DNA of 12,133 nt from Caldisericota bacterium (GTDB lineage: Bacteria; Caldisericota; Caldisericia; Cryosericales; Cryosericaceae). The notes under the pieces are model-generated. The model did not search any database, was not told where the DNA came from, and saw nothing but the letters and a program-made list of their open reading frames with translations. The stretch is taken from positions 1-12,133 of the forward strand of contig JAPLGH010000027.1 in NCBI GenBank assembly GCA_026390285.1, written 5' to 3'. Each line of letters opens with the position of its first letter. Positions within the stretch are counted from its first letter, which is position 1. Both the position numbers and the translations under genes were made by a program. Positions 1 to 7,486 of this stretch are shown here, piece after piece.

Positions 1-136
1 AACGCTAGCCGCGCTTAGGCAGCTAGAGCGTAATTGTTATTGGCTTGTTTTTTTGTGACAGATGTTTAAAGAGGCCAACTGTCGTCCTCTACCTGCAACC
101 CTGCACCTCACGTATCTGTCGAACCCCAGCACCCCC
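1..136 (-). ncRNA. ssrA: tmRNA (ssrA), 5' part including the tag reading frame; 3' end outside the window
   Basis: Transfer-messenger RNA frees ribosomes stalled on broken mRNAs and tags the unfinished protein for degradation. Read on the minus strand, the 5' end GGGGGUGCUGGGGUUCGAC carries the near-invariant GGNUUCGAC of tmRNA and is followed by a GUUGCAGGU-GAGG block. The tag frame stops with TAA at 15-17 and encodes ANNNYALAA, the classical ...YALAA degradation signal. The first tag codon is probably ACA at 54-56: it directly follows CUGUC, at the place of UAGUC before the E. coli resume codon. That would give the tag ATKKQANNNYALAA, counting the alanine from the tRNA part. The 3' tRNA-like half lies beyond position 1. 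The exact 5' end (about 136) is inferred from family alignment. It lies downstream of infB with its own promoter. Confidence 0.93.
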
Positions 137-158
137 ACGTGGTAGGTGTTACACCATA

Positions 159-167
159 AGTATACCA
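159..167 (-). promoter_or_regulatory. Extended -10 promoter of ssrA
   Basis: The minus strand reads TGG-TATACT at 167-159, an extended -10 (TGn plus a -10 hexamer) about 23 nt before the expected mature 5' end of the tmRNA. That distance leaves a short leader for 5' processing. I see no good -35 at 16-18 nt upstream, which fits the extended -10 type. The same TATACT hexamer is found in front of rimP and of the UPF0316 gene. Confidence 0.65.
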
Positions 168-209
168 CGGAATCCCTGCGTAAACCCACACGGTTTGTCG
201 GGCATGAAA

Positions 210-236
210 GGGCGCCGGACGATGAACGCCCGGCGC
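210..236 (-). terminator. Hairpin behind infB, probable weak terminator of the rimP-nusA-infB operon
   Basis: Perfect 7-bp GC stem (212-218 with 230-236, GCGCCGG/CCGGCGC) around an 11-nt loop, about 75 nt after the infB stop. On the minus strand it is followed only by CCTTTC, so the U-tract is poor and termination may be partial or factor-assisted. An alternative register (210-214 with 227-231) is also possible. The rest of the stretch between infB (stop at 311) and the ssrA promoter shows no reading frame of gene quality. In particular I see no rbfA, which often follows infB. Confidence 0.5.
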
Positions 237-310
237 GAAAGCACCCTTCGCATTGGACTAACATGCTCAGGGGGTGGTTGTTGTTCGGCGAAAACGAGGA
301 AGACCCTGCC

Positions 311-2314
311 TTACGGCTTCTTCTCCTCCATCACCAGGGTCTCGATGATGTCGTCGACCTTGAAGTCGTTGAAGTTCTGCAGGCCCATACCACACTCGTA
401 GCCCTTGAGGACTTCCTTTGCGTCTTCTTTGAAGCGCTTCAGCGAGGAGATGCTGGAGTTGGCATATACGACGACGGCATTGCGGACAACCCGGGCCTTG
501 GCGCCGCGGATGATCTTGCCGTCTTCGACCAGACAGCCGGCGATGGCGCCGACACCGGTGATCTTGAACACGTCCTTGATGCGGGCGCGACCCTGCACGA
601 TCTCTTCGAAGACCGGCTTGATCAGCCCGGCGATCATCTTGTCGATGGAATCGCCCAGCTCGAAAATGAGATCGTAGGTACGGATCTGAACCTTCTCGGT
701 TGCGGCGACCTTGAGCGCTTCCGCCAAAGGAACGACGTTGAAGCCGACGATGACGGCATTGCTGGCGGAAGCCAGCAGGACGTCAGACTTCGTGATACCA
801 CCAGTGCCCTCGTGCAGGATCTCGAGAGGAATGGTCTTGGTCTTGACCTTCCTCAGCTCGAACTTGACGGCGTCCAGTGTGGAGAGCGCGTCCGCTTTCA
901 GGATGAGGGTGAGCTTCTTCTTGTCCAGCGCCTCTTCTTCGGTAAACAGCTCGTCCAGCGTCAGCGGCTTCTTCTGTTCCTGCGCCAGGAACGCCAGGCG
1001 GTCCTTCTGACGCTTGTCGTCGATGATCATGCGGCACGCGTCGACGTCTTCCACCATATGGAAAACCTCACCAGCCTCGGGCAGTTCCGACAGGCCCATG
1101 ACCTCAACAGGCATGAGCGCTCTCGCTTCGCGCAGGTTCGCGCCCGCCTCGTTGGTCATACGCTTGATCTTGCCGACGCAGTCGCCGACACGGATATCGT
1201 CACCAACATGGAGTGTTCCGGTTTGTACGAGCAGGCGAGTCAGGACGCCGATGTTCTTGTCCACGCGTGCCTCGATGACGGAGCCGGACGCTTCGACAGA
1301 GGCCCGGGTCTTGAGTCCTGCCATCTCTGCCTGCAGGAGGATCATGTCCAGCAGTTCGTCCACACCCTTGCCGGTCTTGGCCGACACGGGAAGGAAGACG
1401 GTGTCTCCACCCCAGTCGTCCGGCTGCAGGCCACGGTCCGCCAGCTGCTGCTTGACGCGCTCAGGGTTCGCCTCGGGCTTGTCGATCTTGTTCATGGCAA
1501 CGATGATCGGGACTTTGGCCGCCTTCGCGTGATCAAGCGCCTCGAGGGTCTGTTCCTTGACACCCTCTTCTGCAGCGACGACAAGAATGACCACGTCGGT
1601 AACCTGCGAGCCCTTGAGACGCATCGATGTGAATGCCTCGTGGCCTGGGGTATCGATGAAGATGATGGTCTTGCCCTTGACCTCGGCCTCGTAGGCGCCA
1701 ATCTTCTGGGTGATGCCGCCCTTTTCGCGGCTGGCGACGCTGCTCTTGCGGATAAAATCCAGTAGGGTCGTCTTGCCATGGTCAACATGGCCCATGACCG
1801 TCACGACAGGCGGGCGCGTCTCGAAGGACTTCATAAACTTCTCCGACGGCTGGACATAGTTCTCGCCAAGGATGCGGGCGAGATAGTTGGCATCGCCAGG
1901 ATCCAGCAGACCGCACTCGCGCACCGGGATTCCGTTCTTGAGCATCATTGTGTTGAGTTCGTGCTGCTTGAGGTCAAACTGCCTGGCGAAGGCAGTATAA
2001 GTAACAGACTCGCCAAATGCTTTGGGCTTCTCGACGGTGATGACAGGTTCGACCGGTGCGGGCGTCGGTTTCTCCTTCTCCTTTTCAGGTGCGGCCTTTG
2101 GAGCTGCCTTGGTTGCCTTTGGAGTCCCTTTCTTGCCCTCCAGCGAGGCGGCCTTCTCCTTGTCGACAATTTCCTTGACAAGGTTTGCCGTTTCTTCTTC
2201 GATCGTGCCGACGACGCCCTTCACCGGAACTCCCAGCTTGGCCAAGATCTCCAGCATGCGCGGCGACTTCAGATTCAGTTCCTTAGCGAGCTCATAGATT
2301 CGTACTTTCTTCAT
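311..2314 (-). CDS. infB: Translation initiation factor IF-2
   Basis: IF2 is the GTPase that brings initiator fMet-tRNA to the 30S subunit and promotes 50S joining. The 667-residue protein starts with an IF2_N helical domain (about 1-50, MKKVRIYELAKELNL), then a charged K/A/P/E-rich linker (about 55-100) and a second IF2_N-like domain (about 101-155). The G domain has G1 GHVDHGKT (175-182), DTPGHE (221-226), NKID (275-278) and SAK (311-313). IF2 domains II, III and C2 fill the rest. The ATG at 2314 is chosen over an in-frame ATG at 2332 because AGGTGAG lies just before it and because family members begin with this sequence. The gene overlaps the end of nusA by 23 nt. At 667 residues it is a short IF2, with a much smaller N-terminal region than E. 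coli IF2 (890 residues). The large plus-strand open frame over it is a codon-bias shadow. Confidence 0.97.
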   Translation of the reverse strand: MKKVRIYELAKELNLKSPRMLEILAKLGVPVKGVVGTIEEETANLVKEIVDKEKAASLEGKKGTPKATKAAPKAAPEKEKEKPTPAPVEPVITVEKPKAFGESVTYTAFARQFDLKQHELNTMMLKNGIPVRECGLLDPGDANYLARILGENYVQPSEKFMKSFETRPPVVTVMGHVDHGKTTLLDFIRKSSVASREKGGITQKIGAYEAEVKGKTIIFIDTPGHEAFTSMRLKGSQVTDVVILVVAAEEGVKEQTLEALDHAKAAKVPIIVAMNKIDKPEANPERVKQQLADRGLQPDDWGGDTVFLPVSAKTGKGVDELLDMILLQAEMAGLKTRASVEASGSVIEARVDKNIGVLTRLLVQTGTLHVGDDIRVGDCVGKIKRMTNEAGANLREARALMPVEVMGLSELPEAGEVFHMVEDVDACRMIIDDKRQKDRLAFLAQEQKKPLTLDELFTEEEALDKKKLTLILKADALSTLDAVKFELRKVKTKTIPLEILHEGTGGITKSDVLLASASNAVIVGFNVVPLAEALKVAATEKVQIRTYDLIFELGDSIDKMIAGLIKPVFEEIVQGRARIKDVFKITGVGAIAGCLVEDGKIIRGAKARVVRNAVVVYANSSISSLKRFKEDAKEVLKGYECGMGLQNFNDFKVDDIIETLVMEEKKP

Positions 2315-3380
2315 GCGTCTCACCTGCCTCACGGGTTGGGGTCGCCTGCGGCTGCCCTTCCTCTACCTGAACGAGTTCCACCTTCGCGTCCAATAGCCGC
2401 TCTACGAGCCGGACGTTGACCCCACCCTTGCCCAGGGCAACGGGAAACGCCTCGGCCGTGGCGTGCACCACAAAGGTGCCGTCCTCCGGCCTGCGTTCTG
2501 CATCCAGCACCTTGGCGGGGCTGAAGGCGTTGATCGCGTATTTCGCGGGATTTGGATCGTATCGGATGACGTCGATGTGCTCAAACGCGATCTCGCGCGA
2601 TACAGCGCGGATGCGTCCACCCATCGGCCCAATGACAGCGCCCACGGGATCGATCTTCGGATCACGGCTGAAGACAGCGACCTTTGCGCGCTGGCCCGGC
2701 TCGCGGACGATCCGCTTGACCTCCACGAGGCCTGAGCCGACCTCGGGGACCTCAAGCTCTACAAGACGCTGGATGAAATCCGGATGTGACCGCGTCAGGA
2801 CCACACGTGGTCCCTGGGCCGACTTGTCGACTGACAGGATGAGCGCCTTGGCGACACCCTGAAAGCGCAGCCGTTCCCCGGGGATCTGCTGATCCTTGGG
2901 CATGATGCCTTCACACCGGGCAAGGTTGATGAGCAATCCTTCCTTGTTCTGGCGAAGGACCTCGCCGTTGACCAGTGTGCCCACCTGTGAGTGAAAGCGC
3001 TCATATACCAGATCGTTCTCACGTTCCTTGATCTTGTCGTCGATGAACTTGCGTGCCTTCACGATCACCGACAGAGGCAACTGCTCGATCTTGACCTGGA
3101 TGAGCACGTCGTCCCCGGTCTTGGTTTCCGGCTCCACCTTGCGAGCTTCCTTCAGCGTGATCTCAGTGTCGCCGTCCGTGACTTTGGCTACAACCGTCTT
3201 GCGCGAATAGAGCCGCACAAGGCCGGTACCCGTGTCAGCCTTCACCAGGAAGTTGTCCTTCTGGTACTGCTGCTGGTATGCCGCCTCAAAGGCTTCCTTG
3301 ATCGCCGTCACGATGTATTCCCTGGAGATTCCGCGTTCCTTCTCCAGCTCGTAGATGGCACTCTGAATCTCATCCCTCAC
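2292..3380 (-). CDS. nusA: Transcription termination/antitermination factor NusA
   Basis: NusA binds RNA polymerase and nascent RNA and controls pausing, intrinsic termination and antitermination. The 362-residue protein has the N-terminal polymerase-binding domain (about 1-125), an S1 domain (about 132-200), KH1 (about 210-280, containing SRDPKIDPVGAVIG) and KH2 (about 300-345, containing ALGKGGVNVRLVE). It then stops after a short acidic tail, so it lacks the acidic repeats of E. coli NusA and matches the Gram-positive length class. The start chosen is GTG at 3380, five bases after GGAGG. A GTG two codons upstream overlaps that ribosome binding site and is less likely. It overlaps the rimP stop by 11 nt. 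One oddity: the usually basic KH1 loop GPKG reads GPMGG here. Confidence 0.95.
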   Translation of the reverse strand: MRDEIQSAIYELEKERGISREYIVTAIKEAFEAAYQQQYQKDNFLVKADTGTGLVRLYSRKTVVAKVTDGDTEITLKEARKVEPETKTGDDVLIQVKIEQLPLSVIVKARKFIDDKIKERENDLVYERFHSQVGTLVNGEVLRQNKEGLLINLARCEGIMPKDQQIPGERLRFQGVAKALILSVDKSAQGPRVVLTRSHPDFIQRLVELEVPEVGSGLVEVKRIVREPGQRAKVAVFSRDPKIDPVGAVIGPMGGRIRAVSREIAFEHIDVIRYDPNPAKYAINAFSPAKVLDAERRPEDGTFVVHATAEAFPVALGKGGVNVRLVERLLDAKVELVQVEEGQPQATPTREAGETHEESTNL

Positions 3381-3819
3381 GTGCACCTCCCAGTATCTCG
3401 TCCCACAACGAGATCTTCGTCACCTGTCGCAGTTCGAACGCGCGGTCCAGGCCGAGCACCATCACGTGTACGTTGCTCCCATCGGATACTCCCAGAATTC
3501 CAATGATCGGCTCCCTGGACTCCTTGATCGTTACGCGCACAAACCTGCCAGCGAACAGCTCCAGCTCCCGCTGTGTCTTGAGAACCCGGTCCAGTCCGGG
3601 GCTTGTCACCTCGAACGCCGGCAAATAGTCGTCGCCGTACAGCTCGATGAACGCATGGCTGATCGCCCGGCTGACGCTCTCGAGCTCATCGACCGAGATG
3701 TCTTTCCCGGGTGTCATGAGTACGACGCTTACCATGCCTGGAGCGTTCTCGATGGCGACGAGCGTGGTATTGCTCTTCGCCACTTCCAACTGCACTATGT
3801 CCGCGAATCTCGTGTCCAT
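3370..3819 (-). CDS. rimP: Ribosome maturation factor RimP
   Basis: RimP helps assemble the 30S subunit. The 149-residue protein has the N-terminal alpha/beta domain (about 1-80), including the LYGDDYLPAFEVTSPGLDR stretch that corresponds to the family's ...Y.LEVSSPGLDRPL signature. A C-terminal Sm-like domain (about 85-145) follows. Three in-frame ATGs occur at 3840, 3831 and 3819. The last is chosen because GGAGAG lies at an ideal distance before it; the first two sit in or next to the terminator tail and the ribosome binding site. First gene of the rimP-nusA-infB operon. Its leader carries a terminator-type hairpin ending 19 nt before the start codon, so expression is likely set by attenuation. 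Confidence 0.92.
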   Translation of the reverse strand: MDTRFADIVQLEVAKSNTTLVAIENAPGMVSVVLMTPGKDISVDELESVSRAISHAFIELYGDDYLPAFEVTSPGLDRVLKTQRELELFAGRFVRVTIKESREPIIGILGVSDGSNVHVMVLGLDRAFELRQVTKISLWDEILGGAREG

Positions 3820-3838
3820 ACATCTCTCCATGGGAAGC

Positions 3839-3869
3839 AAAAAAGTGGCCCGCTCGCGCGCCCACTTTT
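3839..3869 (-). terminator. Intrinsic terminator inside the rimP leader (putative attenuator)
   Basis: On the minus strand the 8-bp stem AAAAGTGG/CCACTTTT (3862-3869 with 3841-3848) is capped by an inner CGC/GCG stem with a GCGA tetraloop. A run of six T (3844-3839) covers the end of the 3' arm and continues past it. It ends 19 nt before the rimP ATG and lies downstream of the probable operon promoter (3959-3986), so it must be read through for rimP, nusA and infB to be expressed. Confidence 0.75.
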
Positions 3870-3887
3870 CGTTTCCACCAATATGAA

Positions 3888-3914
3888 ACGTCCGAAAGCA
3901 GGGCTTCCGGACGT
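3888..3914 (-). promoter_or_regulatory. Strong 12-bp leader hairpin upstream of the attenuator
   Basis: ACGTCCGAAAGC (3888-3899) pairs with GCTTCCGGACGT (3903-3914) around a 3-nt loop. At 3895/3907 the plus strand would have an A/C mismatch while the minus-strand RNA has a U-G wobble, which suggests a structure acting in the rimP transcript. A competing 6-bp pairing (3913-3918 with 3941-3946, GTCATG/CATGAC) overlaps its base by 2 nt and could form an alternative fold. Confidence 0.6.
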
Positions 3915-3958
3915 CATGTCGCTCAGTTGCTTGTCACGTTCATGACATTACATCAAAT

Positions 3959-3986
3959 AGTATACCTATGAATGTCGGAATGACAA
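3959..3986 (-). promoter_or_regulatory. Promoter of the rimP-nusA-infB operon
   Basis: On the minus strand TTGTCA (3986-3981, five of six to TTGACA) and TATACT (3964-3959, five of six to TATAAT) are separated by 16 nt. Transcription would start near 3952 and give a leader of about 130 nt before the rimP ATG at 3819. It lies in the gap after dnaE. I see no U-tract terminator between the dnaE stop and this promoter, so some readthrough from dnaE is possible. Confidence 0.7.
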
Positions 3987-4029
3987 CCTCGACTTCCTTT
4001 ACAACTTGACGAAGCCCTCAGACTCGTCG

Positions 4030-7000
4030 CTACGAGTAGTCCACCCCGGTGGCGCCAAGGATCTCGGCAAGTCCCTTCAGGAGCTCGGGGGTAATGGTGA
4101 CCCAGTGCTTGTTGCCGACCTCGAGGCAGTGGTCGATGGTGTTGTGGTACAGGATGCGCCAGTGCTCCTTGCCTGGGTAGTGGTGAGTGAGGAGGAGGAC
4201 GTTCTTGAGTGTCTCACCGTTCACCTGCTGCTCCGTCATGGTGAGCTTGAGCACTGGATGTGCTACCGCAACCGGCTTTGAGCCTTCTGCCTGTTCGGGC
4301 GTCACGAAGTCGATGAACTTCTTGGCCGTCAGAGACAATACGTCGCCGTCCATGCGCACGTTCGCCTCGAGGACGATGGCGCCCTCGCGGTCGAAACACG
4401 GCTGGAACTGCCCGAGGACATACTCGAACACTATCAGTTCCACTTTGCGGCTGTCGTCTTCGAGTAAGCACTTTCCGTAGGCATGCCCCGCTTTGGACTT
4501 GGCGGTCTTCGCCGATGTGAGGAGGCCCATGACCATGACAGTCGTCCCGTCCTCCAAGTCGGCGCACTCGGAGACACGCTTCGCCTTGTACTTTGCGAGC
4601 AACGGCTCGTACTGCTGGAAGGGGCTGCAGAAGCAGAAGAACCCAAACGCTTCCTTTTCCATCGCCGCCGCGCCTGCCGTATCGCAGGAGGAAGCGGGGG
4701 TTCCAGGTTCGCCCACCGAGCCACCAAACAGGCCTGTCCCGGCATCTTCAGCCACAGGCGCCTTGCCGTTCTGGTTGTTGAACTCCCCAAGGACGGTCAC
4801 GCGGTCTTCACCCAGGGTCTCGAACGCCCCAGCCTTGATGAGGCATTCGACGGACTTGCGGTTGACCTTGCTGCCCCCAGAACGTCGCTGGAAGTCCTTG
4901 AACGTCGAATAAGGGCGGCTAGACCGTTCCTCCATGATCTCGTCGATCGCTTTTGAACCGAGGTTCTTGATGGCAAGCAGACCAAACCGGATGCCCTGAG
5001 AACCGTCGGCCTGCGTCTCCACCGCGAACAGTTTGTCGGATTTGTTGATATCCGGTGGAAGGATAGGGATATTCTTGCTGCGGCACTCGGCGACGAGTTC
5101 CTTGAGACGGTCTTCGGTATCGATGCCCGAATTCATGAGGGCCGTCAGGTACTGGATGAGATAGTGGACCTTGAGCCACGCCGTGCGGTAGACCATGATG
5201 GCATAGGCGACCCCGTGGGATTTGTTGAACCCGTAGCCGGCGAAAAAGTCGATGAGGGCGAACACGTCTTCGGCCGTCTTCTTCGGGACGCCTTTCTCGA
5301 TTGACTTCTCGACGAAGATGGCCCTCTGTTTGGCCAGGATGTCCGCCTTCTTCTTGGAGACGCCCTTGCGCAGGATGTCTGCTTCCTGCATCGTGAAACC
5401 GGCCATGCGGTTGGCGATTTGCATGATCTGTTCCTGGTACACGATGATGCCGTAGGTCGGCTTAAGGACGCTCTCAATGCTGGGATGGTAGTAGTTGACC
5501 TTCTCCTTGCCATTCTTGCGGTCGATGTACTTCTGGATACCGCCGGCCTTGATGGTGCCGGGGCGATACAGCGAGATGATGGCCGTCAGGTCTTCAATGG
5601 AGGATGGCCGGACGCCGGCCGCGACGGCCTTCATGCCGCTGGATTCCATCTGGAACACCCCGACCGTGTTGCCGCTGCTGATGAGGTTGTACACGGCCGG
5701 TTCTTCTGTGTCGATGTGGCTGATGTCCACCGTTACGTCAAGCTGCTCCTTGACCATCTTGACGGTGTTCTGGATGACCCCGAGATATGAGAGGCCAAGG
5801 AAGTCCATCTTGAGCAGTCCAAACGCCTCGACCAGGTTATGGTCCCACTGCGTGATGACGTTGCCGTCCTTGTCGCGCTGCAGCGGCAGGTAGTTGGTAA
5901 GCTCGGTGTCGGCGATGACGACGCCCGCGGCATGGGTACTGAAATTGCGATTGACGCCTTCCAGCTTCATGGCCGTATCGAACAGCTCCTTGACTGTAGT
6001 GCCGCTCAGCTTCGTGCCATCATCGTACATCTTCTTCAGCTGCTCGACCGTCGTAAGTGCGTCCTCGAGGCCCGTGCCGAACGGGATGAGCTTGGAGATC
6101 AGGTCCGTCTCCTTGGGCAGCATGCCCAAGGCTCGCCCCACGTCACGGACGGCTTGCTTGGCTTCCATTCTGCCGAAGGTCGCCACCTGGGCGACCGAGG
6201 ATTCACCGTACCTCTCGCGCACATACTGGATAACCTCACCCCGGCGCGCATCCTCGAAATCCATGTCGATATCGGGCATCGAGATGCGGGAAGCGTTGAG
6301 AAAGCGCTCAAACAGCAGGTTGTAACGCAGCGGCTCGACTTCCGTGATGCCGGTCGCGTAGGCGACGATTGCGCCGGCGGCAGACCCACGGCCGGGCCCG
6401 ACAGCAATCCCCTTGCGGCGGGCGAACCGGGTGAAGTCCTGGACGATGAGAAAGTAGTCGACAAACCCGCACTTCTCGATCGTCTCCAGCTCCATGCGCG
6501 CCCGGGCTGTCGCCTCTTCCAGCTGTTCGGGAGGGTACAGTCGCCGGACGCCATCCATGGTCATCTTCTCCAGCAGCTGGCGGTTGACCTCGGCATCCCA
6601 TGGTGTCGTCTGTCCTTCTTCGATGTATCGGGGCAGGTGATAGATGCCAAGGGGCATTTCGACGTTGCACATGTCGGCGACGAGCTGGGTATTCTGGATG
6701 GCCTCCTCGTCTTCGGGCAAGCGCTCGCGCATCTCATCCTCGGTCATGACATGGTAGTACGGGCCATTGAAGCTCATGCGGTCCTTGTCGGTCATCTTCT
6801 GCAGCGTCTGGACGCAGAGCAGGACCTCGTGCGCGGCATAGTCTTCCTCACGAAGGTAGTGGCTGTCACAGGTGGCTACTGTCTTCGCGCCGATGCGCTT
6901 CGCGACATTGCGAAGGATGGGGAGAGCGCGCAGTTCCTCGTCGATGCCGTGGTTCTGGAGCTCGATGAAGTAGTTCTCTTTGCCGAAGATGTCCTGGTAC

Positions 7001-7476
7001 CTTTTGGCAATGGTCAGGGCCTTCTCTTCGTCACCCTTCGCGGCCGTCTCGGCGACCTCGCCCTTCAGGCAGGCAGACAAGGCGATGATCCCCTCGTGGT
7101 ATTTCTCCAGTATTTCGTAGTCGACACGAGGCTTGTAGTAGAAGCCCTCGAGGTAGCCGATGGAAACGATGTGGCTCAGGTTCTGATAGCCCTTGAAGTC
7201 TTTCGCCAGGAGAATCAGGTGATTGGGAAATCCTGCCTCCTTGTCCTTGTTCAGGCGGCCGTTTGGAGCCATGTAGACTTCGCTGCCGATGATCGGCTTG
7301 AGCCCGGCGTCCTTCATCTTCATGTAGAAATCCAGAACACCGTACATGTTGCCGTGGTCCGTGATGGCACACGCGGTCTGCCCCATCTCCTTGAGGCGGG
7401 CGACGAGCGGGCTGATCTTGTTCATCCCGTCCAGCAGTGAGTATTCGGTATGCAGGTGCAGATGGACGAAGCTCAT
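4030..7476 (-). CDS. dnaE: DNA polymerase III subunit alpha (DnaE)
   Basis: Catalytic subunit of the replicative polymerase, 1148 residues, the usual DnaE length. The N-terminal PHP domain (about 1-210) shows what look like all nine metal ligands: H7, H9, D16, H41, E66, H86, C136, D204 and H206. The catalytic triad is D404 and D406 (PDIDMDF) plus D558 (KMDFLGL). The helix-hairpin-helix region contains AGYGFNKSHGVAYA (746-759). GTGLFGG (913-919) is a likely clamp-binding motif. An OB fold (about 977-1055) and a C-terminal domain follow. The ATG at 7476 is preceded by AAGGA and starts directly with the PHP motif, so the 37 extra in-frame residues upstream are rejected. The ribosome binding site overlaps the stop of the lipoprotein gene, which ends 10 nt before it. 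One deviation: the usual GFYxSGHPL segment reads GFFCFCSPF (945-953). Confidence 0.97.
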   Translation of the reverse strand: MSFVHLHLHTEYSLLDGMNKISPLVARLKEMGQTACAITDHGNMYGVLDFYMKMKDAGLKPIIGSEVYMAPNGRLNKDKEAGFPNHLILLAKDFKGYQNLSHIVSIGYLEGFYYKPRVDYEILEKYHEGIIALSACLKGEVAETAAKGDEEKALTIAKRYQDIFGKENYFIELQNHGIDEELRALPILRNVAKRIGAKTVATCDSHYLREEDYAAHEVLLCVQTLQKMTDKDRMSFNGPYYHVMTEDEMRERLPEDEEAIQNTQLVADMCNVEMPLGIYHLPRYIEEGQTTPWDAEVNRQLLEKMTMDGVRRLYPPEQLEEATARARMELETIEKCGFVDYFLIVQDFTRFARRKGIAVGPGRGSAAGAIVAYATGITEVEPLRYNLLFERFLNASRISMPDIDMDFEDARRGEVIQYVRERYGESSVAQVATFGRMEAKQAVRDVGRALGMLPKETDLISKLIPFGTGLEDALTTVEQLKKMYDDGTKLSGTTVKELFDTAMKLEGVNRNFSTHAAGVVIADTELTNYLPLQRDKDGNVITQWDHNLVEAFGLLKMDFLGLSYLGVIQNTVKMVKEQLDVTVDISHIDTEEPAVYNLISSGNTVGVFQMESSGMKAVAAGVRPSSIEDLTAIISLYRPGTIKAGGIQKYIDRKNGKEKVNYYHPSIESVLKPTYGIIVYQEQIMQIANRMAGFTMQEADILRKGVSKKKADILAKQRAIFVEKSIEKGVPKKTAEDVFALIDFFAGYGFNKSHGVAYAIMVYRTAWLKVHYLIQYLTALMNSGIDTEDRLKELVAECRSKNIPILPPDINKSDKLFAVETQADGSQGIRFGLLAIKNLGSKAIDEIMEERSSRPYSTFKDFQRRSGGSKVNRKSVECLIKAGAFETLGEDRVTVLGEFNNQNGKAPVAEDAGTGLFGGSVGEPGTPASSCDTAGAAAMEKEAFGFFCFCSPFQQYEPLLAKYKAKRVSECADLEDGTTVMVMGLLTSAKTAKSKAGHAYGKCLLEDDSRKVELIVFEYVLGQFQPCFDREGAIVLEANVRMDGDVLSLTAKKFIDFVTPEQAEGSKPVAVAHPVLKLTMTEQQVNGETLKNVLLLTHHYPGKEHWRILYHNTIDHCLEVGNKHWVTITPELLKGLAEILGATGVDYS

Positions 7477-7486
7477 GCCGGGTTCC

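Noticed and set aside
146..1765. 539-codon plus-strand open frame opposite infB
   Set aside because: It lies wholly antisense to a secure infB, its translation is L/D/V/H-rich without family features, and the long frame follows from GC-rich codon bias of infB.
4009..4030. Hairpin GACGAG...TTCGTC just after the dnaE stop as the dnaE terminator
   Set aside because: Only five to six pairs including a wobble, and no T-tract. Too weak to call.
5839..7440. 533-codon plus-strand open frame opposite dnaE
   Set aside because: Antisense shadow of dnaE, with no ribosome binding site or recognisable domain. The dnaE reading is certain.
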